A stretch of DNA of 64,000 bases, from positions 1,790,864 to 1,854,863 of the forward strand of contig NW_017804154.1 in assembly GCF_001625305.1 (NCBI RefSeq). Direction: 5' to 3'. A program made the position numbers and the translations under genes. The notes under the pieces are model-generated. The model did not search any database. It saw only the letters and a program-made list of their open reading frames with translations, and had not been told where the DNA came from. The DNA comes from Branchiostoma belcheri (taxonomy: Eukaryota > Chordata > Leptocardii > Amphioxiformes > Branchiostomatidae). Positions 44,601-59,600 of this stretch are shown here, in pieces; the stretch's first letter is position 1; each line of letters opens with the position of its first letter.

Positions 44601-47600
44601 AGGCAGCTAGCTGGAATGGTTTCCATGGCAGAGTTTCCCCTCATCAACTTTTAATGCTCTATAGAGAAAGTAATGTCTCCTATTGATAGAGCATGAAACT
44701 AAGTCTAGTACATCACATAGACATGGACAGTTGCAAAGAGAGCACTTTGCTTTGCTTTGTGCTACCAACTTCAACAACTGTTCCTGTGATCATGTGTTGA
44801 GGTGTGCATGCTTGCATCCCTATCTGATTCTGATTCTATTCGTTCCCTCCTGCATAATGGAGGATGTACTTACAGCAACGGCCTCACAGATCTGCCTCAC
44901 TGCTTCAGCTGCATCCTTCTCTGAGTAGTACCCTTTCTGGATGATTCTGTGGAACAGCAGGAAAGATTAGCAAAGCAATCTACTTGTCGAGACAGCCTTG
45001 CTTTCATTACTATCCGGTTCTGCCATGTCTCATACATTTCAACGATGATATCAGCAATCCAGTCATCAATCTTTTTGCACAACCACCAAATAAAACGTAA
45101 TCTAATCAGATTGCCATCATAACTCATGACGTGATATTAGAGGCATGTAAGAATAGAAGGCCAGGAAACGATGGCTCATTCAAATAATGTCAGTTTGATG
45201 GTTTTTGTACATAAAAGCCATGCACTATTGAGTTGGAAATTTTGCCATGTTGTTTTTTTCCACAGTTTAAACAGCATTTGCCGCCAAGGTCTTGCTTAGC
45301 TCACTTTGCCTCATGGTATGAGTTCTTATCTAAAAGAGGTGGTATCAGGTGGTGAAAAAAGGGACGATAAATGGATGTGGGAAGTACCTATCTTTTACGG
45401 TTCTATTTTTCTCTCTTGCTCTTCCATTCAATCTCACATGTGGATATGGATTCACAGGACAGTGAATATTATTGATGATTGTGTCTTAATATAGTTCATG
45501 TATTTGAAAACAATTCACTTGTTATGTGAGTCTGGAAGCAAGGACATGTAAGCCTAGATTGGCATTGCTAATGATACCAGGAAGTGCCTGGCCTTTGGTA
45601 TCGGGTATCAGCAATAAAGAAATGCCCTCTGGCTTGGCTTGGCCTAGATCTACACACTTAGCTGCCTGTGTAATACAAATGTATCTGATACATCCTTGCT
45701 ACATGCCTTATCTTGTTGTGCAGCAGAGAAGTGAATCATTTCCCCATGCTTTAACAAGTTATTTTTCTAACCTCATCAACATAGCAATATATTCATTTTC
45801 TGTAAGATTTGTGCATAACAGAGTGAATGTCATTCAGCACCAGGGACAGATGGTACGTTTTTGTATACCTGTTTTGTACAGATTTAGACATATGTATTTG
45901 AATGCCATTCAGCACCAAGGACAGGTGCAAGGAATTGGTACAGCATGTGAACCCTGAACATATTATGCTACAATTCTATCTTCAGCACCAGGGACAGTCA
46001 CTGTGTGTTCAACTTAGGTCTATGGTGTTTTCTAAAATATAAGTTTTCAATAATGCAACTTCATAACCAGCCCATTTTAAGCTTAATCTTTGGAAAGGAA
46101 GTTGTGTGACAAAATCTAAAGTGAAGAATGGCTGCCATGTGAGCACTTTTGAAAGTAGCACCTGCTGAAAAGGTCAATGCATAAGAAATTACATGTGTAC
46201 CAGCAACACTTAACCAAGTGGTGCCAGCAAAGTGCAGATAAATTCAGTAAGGGTATTGTATGTCACTGGGAACAGGTGGTGTACATTTTGCGCTTCCATT
46301 CAGTAACTGCAAGGGCAGCTTTCAGCATCAGGGGCAGCTCCATATGATCCAAGCTAAGAGCTAAAACACATAGGCAGAAGGTAATGGCAAATCCAGTAAA
46401 CAGGAAACAACACTGTAGTTTGAGACTAACACACAAGGACCCCCACCCATGTTTTTCTGCTTCATAAGCCCTTGAAAGCTTTTCTTACCTCTCAAACAGC
46501 TCTCCTCCAGTGACCAGCTCCAGCACAAGGTACAGTTCAGATGCTGTCTCAAATATCTCCCTCAGCTGAATCTGCAAAATTGTAGAAAGTTTTCCAGATA
46601 CAAGTAGTAAATATCTGTAAACATGAAATTTCAAGAACAAATCTTCCTTAATTCCAGATGCATGAATGGGATAATAGCAGCGAGCAAGACAAGGGCTTTC
46701 TTTATCTACTGGTAGGCTTTTTGTTCAATTCAGAAATGATGAAGTGGCTAAATCCAAGAATCAAGATGATGTGACCTCACAGAAAACGAAGTCAAGTACA
46801 CCAGCAATCCTACGTCACAAGTCTGAAGACAGTATTCAATACTTCTTCAGCATCTTTCTAGAACCAAGTGCTGATGTGTACACCTTCTGTCTTGTTATTT
46901 CCCAGTGATTACTAAATCTAGGAATATCATTGTTAATTTATTACAACACCAAAGATACACTTAAAGGATTACTCTTACTAATACTTTTTGTACAGCAGGA
47001 ATTCTGAGTACTGTTTTATGAGTGCCTTTGGTGAAAAATACTTGGAAAGCCATTAATAATTGACTAGGAAAGTGATCCATAATTTATCACTGCTCTACAA
47101 TCTGCTGTTCCCAAGGGCCTGTTTGTGTTAACTAGATTTGCAGGCTGAGCTGTTATACCCCCAAGCAGCCTTCATATTTAGCGGAAAAGCCGATCTCATG
47201 GAATAATACATCATTCCGAAGAAGAGATTTTATGTACAAAAACAAAAAATGGATTGAAGCTTTTCTTTCGTATCTTTGGGACTTCTTTGAAAAGGGCAGA
47301 GACATAATGGGAAACCACAATGCTCTCACAGGTAAAGCCACCCTACCTAACGTTCATCCATCTATGCTCCAAATGACAAGTTGTAGTGTGCTCTTGGGGT
47401 AGAAAGTTAATGGAAGGGAAGGGCTTTACCATGGCCTGCCCGCTGTATTATTTATTGAAATCCATCACAGATACTGGTAAATCACCAATGCTAGGAAAGC
47501 ATATCCTGGAGGGAAGGTGCTAATAGCACGCTTCAGCCACCACTGGGTATTAGCTCGCAAAGGTTACAGGTTCAAGTCCTGTAACCCATTTTCATGGCTT

Positions 47601-50600
47601 TGCATCTTATATTGAGGAAGTGGAAACCACGGGAAGTATTCAGAGTGGGTATGCAGTCATCTCACTTCAGCCTTGTATGTGACAGCCAGGCTGATCCCAT
47701 TTTCTAGGGAAACAAGATGAATGGAATACTAAAGGATACCCCACAAAATTGGAACAGAGCCGAATGTAGAATATATTCTCAGTAGAGGAGACTTCGTGGA
47801 TCAAACTTTAAATAGGGTTTCAATGTGAAAAAGAAAACAATGGATTTCTAATGAAATAAAGATAAACCTGAGGAGAGTTCCAAACACTTACTGCTGCCCA
47901 AAGCACCAGCACTGACACAATTGTTTGTTTATAGTTTTTCTGTAACAGCCATAATCTTGGGGAAAAATACTTACAATGTTTGGGTGCTTTAGTCTCAGCA
48001 GGATTCCAACTTCAGCTCTGATGATCTTCTTGTCAGTCTGAAAAAAGGCAACTCCTTGTTATTTCAACAACTGGACAACTCTCCTAATGATGTCATGGGC
48101 CAATACCACTATTTAAGAAACAGAAACAGCAGGTCTCTTGCTACAAGTCATGGAGAACCTTGATTCCTACTGGCACAGTTCTGATGTTGCTATGTCACAG
48201 ACAAATTGAAGAATACTGATTGGTAGCATATAAACCCTCAGCTGAAGGGCCAAGCATGGTAGGTGACAATTACCAATGCAACCCTGTGCTGTGATTGTCA
48301 AGGTTGGACCAAAAGTGAACCAACACTAAAACACTTTTATCATACATCATGTGTAGACTTTGAGAATGCTTATGGCCCTTATGAAATAAGAAATGGAGTT
48401 TTTACTCCTGCAGGTACAAACTTACCATTATGATAATACATGTACAATAATCACTAAAGAGAAGAAGGGCCACACAATAATTCTTCAATTCTTATCCTTC
48501 AATCAAGAAACACTTCAGTTCTAAAGCTCTGATTAATCATGGAGCCATGATTTATTTTCTTGACTTGGAGTGAAATGATGCATCACAGGATGTACATGTA
48601 GCCTCAAGCAATGGAGGCTAACAGAATGAGTCTCACATGGGGAAACCCTGCTACATTAAATTGTTCTAAGTGGTAATACCATGGCAACAATCAAAACAGC
48701 CTTCAAAACAAAGTATTTACAGGACTATGTAGTCATTGCAAGAAGAATGTCATTGAAAAGTGTCCTGAGTGTCCTTACCCAGAATACCCCATGTACACTG
48801 GATCATAGTAGACCTGGTTATGGTTGGTTGTGGCTAGTTGTGTGTAAGCTGAAGGCCAATGGTTTGTATCAATGGTTGGCATTATCACAAGCATGACACA
48901 AAACCTGTAAAATGTACCTGGGCAGGAACAAGCCAAAAATTTAATTTGCCTTGATGCACCCATGCAGGGCTTAGGAGTGGCAGGTCATGTGGTGTAATCA
49001 ATGGTACATGTTCCTGGCCATCGCCACATGTGATGCACCAAAGGGCATATACAAATGGCTGCTCTTTCACAGGTGATCGTCTTTGATCTGAAGCAGTAAA
49101 ACATGTGGCCTCCCCATGTGTGACAGGGAATGCCATTATGATAGATAAAGTCAGTCTCTGACATGATATCCAATAGACCGGACGCTGATGGAGGAAGTAG
49201 TAACCATTTCATGGAATGAGTTACCTGATAGACTCATATTTCATGTTTGGTGTTCATTATGTATAGTGACCATTACATTTTGTGCATGTAGGAATGCACT
49301 TTTCAGTTGGCATTCATACATGTCATTCTCACATGAAGTTGACTTTCTGGGGAAAATGTCTATTTACAATGATTGACTAATAGAAATTCGTGGTCTACAG
49401 CTTTTTGGTAGTAAAGTTGTTGGGAAGTGTCTCCGCCATTTGCCACAAATCATGTTCCATTCTTGTGTTGAAACAGGCTACTGGATTTTATCTCATAAGA
49501 TATGTCCTGCATTAAGCGCAGAGGGAAATAAACCCTTTTAAAACTTAAAAGGATGGCCCTCTTTGTAGAGTTATGTCGCTGGGGAAACAATCTTTAGATT
49601 TTACAAAACATGGAGCTTTCTGCAATGTTTGACTAAATCTTGAGATTTCTTCAAAGCATCTTGGGACTATCAATTTGAAAGCATTTTGATTTTTTTTTTC
49701 AGTACATCACAAGACTTCTCCCTGAGCATATTGAGACACTTTCAAAGCATCTTGTGAAGTACAAGGCAACCCTTTTCCAGCTCTAAAGAATGAACAGCTT
49801 CAGAGATCTACATGGCTTGGTTATTAAGAAGGCGTGTTAGTAGATAGCTTACTGGGTAAGTTTGATAATTCATTAGAGATTTAGACTGACCAAAACTATA
49901 ATCCAGTTCCAGCTTTCCATACTAACATATAATCTATTTTGGCACTTTTCACCATTTTCACCACATCATTTCCAAAAATACCACTGATAATGGAGGGCCT
50001 CATGCTGTCTTGGGTAGTCCTTCCCAGATGGTGCATTTATCACTGAGCTTATACAGGAAACAATGATTCATTTGTCCACCGGTCAGAGATTAGTGGTCTC
50101 TTGGTCGGAAAGTGGCTGAGAGTAATGATCCATTAGGTAGACAAACAGCCTTCCTATGTGCGTGGGTTGCATGTGTTAGGGATAGGTAAGACGGGGCAAA
50201 CACAGCCAAGGCTGTCAGCTATAAGCTTTCTCTGCAGTAACAGGCAGCATACACAAGTAACTGGACTGGGGTCCCTGACACCAGATATCAATGTATGCTG
50301 TCAATGCACCACAACATGTCTAAAGGATTCTCTGAGCCCACCACAATGAAATAAGAAGATATGAGAAAGCACATCAAGTACTAATGGCCCCCGCTGCACC
50401 TTTTTTCTGATGGGAGATTTTTGTTGCGAATGTAGTATGTAAAATCAAAGTCATTCACAAACAAGAAAAATAGATCAATACATCTGAAAAATTCCTAACA
50501 TCCCACTCATAACATACTAATATCTGTTGATATCCTGCATTAAAGGTTACAGGTCATATCAGACAATATGACTGTGTCACACACAGCAGCTAGGGTTTAG

Positions 50601-53600
50601 TTGCTGTTCATCCTGTGATGATAAATGACAGCTGGAAAAAAACACTGGACAAAAAGGCCATACATCATATTACAGGTCAAGAGTTCAAATCCCAACTGTT
50701 GTGTTACTGCCAGAGTTCAAATCCCGGCCGTTGTCACTCACCCAGCTTGCATGCCACTGAAAAGATGCTAAAAGAAGTCTGTAAATCATACTAGAAGATT
50801 GTGACGGATGTAGCTCGAGATAAATTTCTGAAAGTACTGATTTAAAACATACAAACAGCACATTACATCTATCCATTTTGTTATGACATTCTTAGGCTGA
50901 GGAAGAAGTAACTGACTGTGAACAGATGGTGGGATATAGCCATGGTGCTGATTGCATTGCTGTTATGACTACAATGATAAGTTATCGTACTATTTACTTT
51001 GGAGGTATAAAGACTGGCAAATCTATCCTACATACATGCCATATTTAAATGTCCTGTAACTGTGTAAGGAAAAGTGGTCAGCTCAACGAGACAAAGCATG
51101 AAAAGTTATATTTTCAGATTTACATCTACATCAACAGTAAGATGAATGGAAAATACCCCTGCCATATCAAAGGCCTTTCACAGCTGCTGACATTTGAAAA
51201 ATCTTTAGAGTACTCAGAGTTCAGCTTACTAGTCTAAGTATCTGTCATTAACAACAGATCCAGATGTCTGTGGCAGATGGTCTGGAACAGGAAGGAAGTA
51301 CTTACGGTTTTCTTGATTCTTTTCACTGCAAAGGGAAGCTTGGTGCCCAGCTGTTCACAACGGTACACGACGGAAGTGGCTCCACTGGGGAAAAAAGAAA
51401 CAAGCAATAGTTGAGCCCTGATACACAGTTGGCCCTGATGTCCCCATGTAAACTCAAGCCCTGAAATAGAAATTACCAGGGTCACTTGCAAAATGGTACC
51501 ACTTTTTTCTTTGCTAGACACATGATTGTACTTTTAAAGACTTTAACTTGAGTTCAGAGTAAGTATCTGTATCTGTATAGCTGGTATAACCGCCTTTCGG
51601 CGTAACACACAAGTATAATAAAGATGCTCTTTGGTTGCTACATCTATCCATACTAGAAATACAGGTTTCCCTTATGCATGCTTCTTATCAGATTGGAATG
51701 TTCTATCAGTATGATACAGCGGGATTACAATGAGGTCAGTGAATTTTAAAAGGTTTTTTCGGATAGCCTCATTTGATACCTCTTTGAGCTATCTTGGAAA
51801 GTAAAACCAATTTGACCAACAGAAACTGGTTGGGAAATATGCTTGGAAAAGCTAATGACTTGGTGAAAGGGGAGGATAGAGTTTCACTCAGAAAATACGC
51901 ACAACTGTGACCCCGAGTTGCTGGTGCAGAACGAAAAGGGCAATGAAGTTAGCCTGCTTGACTTAGCTGAAAGTATGTGAGAAAAACTTGTTTGCTGTGT
52001 CTAATAATCAAATCTTCTCTACTTATTGTAGGTTTGAAGAAAGACGACAGTTTGTCTGCACATGCAATGTAGAATGCAATGCAGCTACTAAAAACATCAA
52101 CAATGCTCAGCTTTTCAGTGTTGGAGGTCTTTGTACTTTTCCTCCTTAATGCCTTGATATCTGGACAGCTGCCATTTACTAACACTAGCAGTTACATTTA
52201 GTTCATGTGGGTGTAAAGCTGATTCTGTGTTTGTACTCCATGCAAATTCATGCCCGCAGAACGAACCCCTGAATGGCTAGCCTTGCTTTACTTTACATTG
52301 TATATAATGACATGCAACCCCATGAACACATTTGTTTGAACTGAACTTTCCTTCATGCTTAATCAACACTGACACTGTTTAAATTGCAAGCACTCCAGAT
52401 TGATTTTTAAACAGACACCTACATGTTGACACAAGGCTTGGCAACCAAAAGGCGTTATTATGCCATATAATGGGCATACTTTGGTTAGAACTGCATACCC
52501 ATCTATCCATAAACATAGAGATTTGTCACCAGGGCATTTCAAAATATTTCTTGTGCTTAGTGCTGTGTGTTCACTCATGTGTGTACACTTATCCTACTCA
52601 AGAAACAAAAACACCTGTTGCATATGTAACACACATACAGGGGTGCCCTAGGACCACCTAAAAACTACTGTATAATCACCGACAGAAATGGAAACTCAGC
52701 ATGATCTAAAAGTAATCATTATGGTAGCATGAAAGATTAGCATAAAAATTAGGCAACAGTGAATCAGGGAGTAGTAGTAAAATAAGTATAGAAAATATTT
52801 AATAAAAAAAAAAGTTATCTTGTGATTGACCCAAATGTTACTTCAGAAACCACGAAGTCAACATACCAAGCTGGCGAACATTGGAGAACTTCAATAAATT
52901 GAATAACCAAAACAACTAGAAAGACAAGCACTTTCTAAAAGAGCTTGTGCCAAAATATTGCTATTTGGGGTTCCATTTAACTTGTATAACCTGAAACATT
53001 GTGAATCTGTGAATCAAGCTATAGACTCTGGCTCATACTCATGTTTAATAAGCATCTACATGTAAATTGATTAGTTAGACAAGTAACAGAATGGAAGCAA
53101 TAGGGCAGCAATTGACCCATTATGATCTGTGGACTTTGCATTAGTTTGGATTGCTCACATTCAAGTACAAAAGTATATATGTTTGACGTACGATTCAAGT
53201 ACTATCTATTCATGATTAAAAAAATGTTTGTTTTTCCTTTACCTGTTCTTGTCACTTATTGCAAGAATGACAATAAATGTAAATATTTGTGCAACATCAC
53301 AATCAAAAAAAGGTAAATGGGTGTCATGTCAATGCAGCAAAATACAATGTACCACTGAAATCCATTTGACTCTTTCTGGCACATTGACAAAACATCAAGA
53401 CTACCTGGCTGTGTCATTAGTTGGGGCAAGTATCAAATGACTCCAGGCAATGTCTACTATGTGAAGCCCAGTATCACTTGTAAACTACCGCGGGTATGGA
53501 AACTTAGTCTAGGCCTTAAATCCATAATATGCAGCACAGGGTTAATGAAAAAGCCCCAGAAAATCCTTTCCTTTTTTCTCTTAACAAAATCGTGCATGAC

Positions 53601-56600
53601 CCTAAACGTAACATGCATGTCCTTACTTGCAACAAAGAAGGTATGAAATGACCCTTCTTGTTCCAACTAAGGATAAATCAACATTGGACGGGTCTTTGTT
53701 GTCAGATCAATGTGGTACAATAATAAGGTTTTGTAAAGCAATTTTCTATCATTAAGTTTGGGTGTTTATACTTCACCCATAGCAACCTGGAAGGTACCTC
53801 ATTAAGAATTCTGAATTAATTCCCCACAACTGCTTGTTGTCATGCAACTCTTCAAGCTCATTCACTACCTGTAAAACACTAGATAGAACACCAATTGATA
53901 GATTCTATAACAGCAGCTATTGTCTATTGTCATCTGGTTAGAGCGGGAATGACACAGTGTTATCAGAATGTTTATCGCATAAGCTCAGTGGTCTTAGGGA
54001 CCTGGCTTCAATGGTATGCTTTGGAGATCAGTGACGCATATGCACACAATGTCTCCACAACAATAATGCGTCTCCATAAAATATTCAACAGCAACAATCA
54101 GGTCAGGGTACTCTACTGACACATTAATCATGAAAAGGACAGATGATGTGTTATGAAAACATTTCATGGTTCAGAAATCCTAAAGGACTGTTAGATTCCT
54201 AGGTATACACTTGACTGTTAAGACCACTGTCATTAAATCTTCAAGCTTCAGCTCTTGTAAAGATACCAAAGCAAAGCCTCACACTCATGAAGAAGGCATT
54301 AAAAAGGATAAAAGTGGTCTTAATATCAAAGCAGGGCCTGAAGGTACTGAACACCTGTAATCTACATGACTAAACAGCAATTATAGGTGTTCCAACACAA
54401 AAAAACACCTACATTATACAACTCTGTGGACAAAAAATAAATGGAATTGAGTGCTTAATAATTACATAAATTCACTGTCCTTTGAAGTGGAAGCCTTGAC
54501 TTCCTTATTTTTACGATATTCTTTTTTCAAATACTGGTGACCAAACGTCAAGTTTGTCTTGTGACTTATTGCCAGCCTTTGTTTATACAGTCTTGACATT
54601 GTGGCAGACAGAGTCGTGAGGAATGTTTTGGCAACAGCCCTGAACCTTGCTCAACTCCAGTTTACTCTTCATCAAACTTGATCGAGTATCTAATTCTCAC
54701 AACAGACACGAGGTACATGTCATGTATCAGAAAATGGTCCGTAACCATAACATTCATGTCCAAACAAGTTGTATATTGCACACTGACAATCAGACAAGCA
54801 AATCCCATTTCTGGTAGTTCTCTGTTCAGTGAGGCAAACAATCAAGGTTGGGGGCTATAAAAAGAAATAAGTCGCATTACCTTCAAGGTTAGGCTACATG
54901 GTGGCTCTCTTCTAATGAGACCAGACTCAGCAAAAACTGACTTGTATTTTTTGAGATACAACTGGATTGGCACAAAGGAAAACCTTTATCTTGACTATAC
55001 ATTGTACCTACCTTGTTAATTTTGATTGATCACCTTTCTTGAGAAAACATCACTACAGAATTATTATAAATCCACTGTTGAAATTGTCTAAATGAAAATT
55101 TGGGGGTTGTTCAAGGTTCACCACTACATTATCATCAGTACCCGGTATCATCCTATCTGTAAAAGGTTGGAAAGACCCTCATACCAGTACAACTGCCTTT
55201 TGCTTCTCATGTAAAATGCATAATTTACTGCTGGGCTGGGCATAGTTTTATCACATTAGATGAAAACTAATTTGGATGGAACTCAAAGAAGGTAAAAGAA
55301 TGAATGCCAGGGGAACCAAGACAATACTATGCAAAGTACTGGTATGCACACACTTGCTCATACCCTTAAAAAAACTACATGAACTCTGACTGGTGCATAG
55401 TAATGCCCTGTAATACCCTTAGTTTCTTACTGCGAAAAATGTAGGTGTCAGAGACATGGTCATGCTCATGACCTTCTGACTGGTTAGGAATGTTGTTTAC
55501 GTGTAAAACATGCCACATCAAGCCCAGAGGAACAACTATTCCTTTGTGGTAGAAAACATCTGCAAATAAGCAATGTCAAATGAACGTTCATGTACATTCA
55601 GAAAATTTACAAAACATTCTCAGGAATTTGCAATACATAAAACTGCCAAGTACTACCTTATTTTGCTCCATCTGCACAGACAAAACCAGTGTAATTTTCA
55701 AACATACTACTACATAATTAGCAAAATTTACTACTTTTGAGCAGAACTATTATTGGGTCATAATCCACAAGGTCAATAACAGAGAGCAAAGATTAATATG
55801 TCCATATCCACATCTTCTTCTTTTGTTCTCACACTTTCAAATGTAACAAAACAATGAAATAAGAGGCTTACTGTATGAGCTGAGATTAGTAAAAACCAAC
55901 TTGCCAAACAAACTTGTTAAGTAACCATACAGCCTAATGTCTTAGACTTCTGCCAAAAACCAACCAGATGCAATTTGGAATCCAGACCACTGAAGTGCGG
56001 TAATGACATTACAATCCAGGGTCCAAAGATCAATATTCACTTGGCCTGAAAACCACATACCCCCGGTACAGCAGGTGCATGTAAATGAAAGCAATGAAAC
56101 TACTGAGGGTGCCTATGATCTGATAATCCATATGATGCTGCTGTAATTAATATCCTGCAATTTTGACACATGATTGTCAGCCTCTAGATTGAATCATCTG
56201 CAACAGCGAAATTAAGGCTCTTCCTCCCAACTTCAATTACCTGAACCATATGTTGAGGGGGTGGGTAAGGTAAACATGGTAGCCAAAGTGAGCACACTTA
56301 CTACAAGTGCCTCTAAAGGAAAGGTAGAGCTGTTTACATGTACATATATATATATACATATAATTATTTGTGGCATAAAATTAAAATACATTGTTGCATG
56401 TGGGATGCTGACAGGTGTTCAGTTGCACATTCTTTTCAAATCTACATCACCCCATTTTCCCTGGTTTTCATCTTATTATGATCCCTTCTTAGGCTTTGAC
56501 ACCAGGAAGGCCTATATTACGATTCTAAGAGATCCTATCAAAAACATCCTATCAAATGCTTCACGAGCTATGTGACTCTAGAGACGAGCAGTCAACAAAT

Positions 56601-59600
56601 CATCTAAAATCTTCCCCAACCATCTGTAATGCCAGTCTTGCACACCATTATCACCCTCCTGGGCATATTTCCCAAACACCTCAGCTTCATGTACTGAGAT
56701 GCACCTGATGTTGGATGATGACAACAGGCCGGAAGGCTAAAAGTGTATGATGAGCCTGCCATCTGTTACTGTCGTCAGCAAGCCAACAACATCAAGATAT
56801 GAAAGTCGCTTGAGATCCATTACTAGTTTCAGTGTTTCTTCATGTACCGCATAGTTCTCACTAGGCTGTTTGAGCGTAGGGGCCCCCTACGCTGTGATTT
56901 TGACCCCCTACGCTGTGATTTAGCCCCCTACACTGTGTTTCAACCAGTGTAGGGGTGGTTTTTGGGGGCAGAAGCTTCATTAATCTTTAAAAAAATGAAA
57001 ATATAACTTAAGAATGAAGCTATAACAGAGGGAAAACAAAATCTGTCCCTTAATAAACAATAAATAGTGTCTTAAGTGGTTAATATGAGTTACAAAATTT
57101 TGGGGGGAGAATATCAGGCCCATGTTTTGGGGACTCGGTGCGTGACTCGCGTCACAGAAAGTTGCCCTTCTATACCTGACCCCTACGCTGTGAAAAAATC
57201 CTGGTGAGAACCCTGTACCGGCATACGCCATAAGAACTTTAGTTAACCATAACTCATTCACTAACAGGCTACTATAAATTCAGAAACTTCCACAGTGGTT
57301 TTATTTTTGCAGTTCTTGCAGTAAACTCTCTACCATGAATGGTATAATAATACTGTGCTGCTGCAAATTTAAAACACAGAGGAAAAAATTCCTTTTGCCT
57401 CCTACTGGAAAATATGAATTAACCACAAAATCAAGTGCATTTACAGTAATTCCTCTATTTCCTACAATAAAAAATAGTACTAGTATTCATGACGCAACAG
57501 TCTTGACATCACAAACCTGCTTCTTCTATTTGACAAAAAAATAAACCTGTACTTTTCGACTAAAAAAATGTTAATGACAAATTATGCATGACATAAAACA
57601 ACAGTGGCTTCAGGTAAACAAGTTCAACAAATACTTTAAACCCGTCTCTTTCATCTTACAACATTTACACATGTCAGCGAGACAAAAAACATTTGAGATA
57701 TNNNNNNNNNNNNNNNNNNNNNNNNNNNNNNNNNNNNNNNNNNNNNNNNNNNNNNNNNNNNNNNNNNNNNNNNNNNNNNNNNNNNNNNNNNNNNNNNNNN
57801 NNNNNNNNNNNNNNNNNNNNNNNNNNNNNNNNNNNNNNNNNNNNNNNNNNNNNNNNNNNNNNNNNNNNNNNNNNNNNNNNNNNNNNNNNNNNNNNNNNNN
57901 NNNNNNNNNNNNNNNNNNNNNNNNNNNNNNNNNNNNNNNNNNNNNNNNNNNNNNNNNNNNNNNNNNNNNNNNNNNNNNNNNNNNNNNNNNNNNNNNNNNN
58001 NNNNNNNNNNNNNNNNNNNNNNNNNNNNNNNNNNNNNNNNNNNNNNNNNNNNNNNNNNNNNNNNNNNNNNNNNNNNNNNNNNNNNNNNNNNNNNNNNNNN
58101 NNNNNNNNNNNNNNNNNNNNNNNNNNNNNNNNNNNNNNNNNNNNNNNNNNNNNNNNNNNNNNNNNNNNNNNNNNNNNNNNNNNNNNNNNNNNNNNNNNNN
58201 NNNNNNNNNNNNNNNNNNNNNNNNNNNNNNNNNNNNNNNNNNNNNNNNNNNNNNNNNNNNNNNNNNNNNNNNNNNNNNNNNNNNNNNNNNNNNNNNNNNN
58301 NNNNNNNNNNNNNNNNNNNNNNNNNNNNNNNNNNNNNNNNNNNNNNNNNNNNNNNNNNNNNNNNNNNNNNNNNNNNNNNNNNNNNNNNNNNNNNNNNNNN
58401 NNNNNNNNNNNNNNNNNNNNNNNNNNNNNNNNNNNNNNNNNNNNNNNNNNNNNNNNNNNNNNNNNNNNNNNNNNNNNNNNNNNNNNNNNNNNNNNNNNNN
58501 NNNNNNNNNNNNNNNNNNNNNNNNNNNNNNNNNNNNNNNNNNNNNNNNNNNNNNNNNNNNNNNNNNNNNNNNNNNNNNNNNNNNNNNNNNNNNNNNNNNN
58601 NNNNNNNNNNNNNNNNNNNNNNNNNNNNNNNNNNNNNNNNNTCGTTCTTGGCTCTTTTGATGCGTGAAACAATAAAAGTCTTAATTATTCTGGCATGGCT
58701 CCCTGGTCAGTAAATACTTCACCGGCCGACGCTGATGAAACTTTATTGCGAGTTATTGCGTGAAGGCCAATTAAGACTTAACAACCATGCCTTATGTCAG
58801 GTTCACCAGAAGGGGCCACTAAAAAATCAGGGCTCCTCTGTCGTCAGAATGTCGAGGTGTTGCAATCATGCAAAATACAAACCTACATTTTGGACCACAA
58901 GAAATATTGAATTTCATAAACTGTCTTTTCAAAGTGGAACTTCTAAAATCTTGCTTACCTTCTTGGTAAATCTCTCTCTAAATTTCATTGGTAAATAGCA
59001 GTAGATTAGCAAATATAAAAAAAATGTAATTGGCCTAAAGGCAATACAGGTATTCATTCATTATAAGAAGTGCTAAAAACTTCACAGCATCAACATTTCA
59101 CAGGTGGTTGATGATCTTTTATCTGTTGTACGCCTTCCCCCAAGACCATTACCTAAATACCTTCTGGCCCCACCCATGCATGAAAACACACGTTCTTTAC
59201 CATGGTTGAAATACAGGATCATAAAAAACTGTGCCAAGTTCTTTGTAAAGTAAGTTGCCAAGTAAAGTAAACATCCTTATAATTCTAACCGAATAAAGGC
59301 TGGAGAAACTGTGCCACTTCAGCGGTATTGTTGGCAATCTTCCGTTGCTGTGTTTCAGATTAGCGCTGGGTGATGCGGAGTCGCAGGGAATGCCTCGCAG
59401 AATGTCATTTCCGCCTTAATCCACGTGTAAAGACCGTGCACAAACTTTGTCCTAACGTCTAATCTTCCTGAAGCATCTGACATTCCAGACGAAGATCGCC
59501 CGTTCACATGCAAGGCTATCTCAGTGTATAATATTGTGGTAACCAACACGGGCACGCACTGTTGTTTGTGTACACCTGACTCAGGTGAGGTACATGTATA

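Noticed and set aside
47541..47590. tRNA gene
   Set aside because: Only a T-arm-like hairpin is present; acceptor, D and anticodon arms cannot be formed.
50690..50740. Two B-box-like GTTCAAATCCC words
   Set aside because: No matching A box or SINE tail was found; too little evidence to call a SINE.
57584..58672. Long open frames of over 300 codons
   Set aside because: They consist almost wholly of undetermined bases in the assembly gap.
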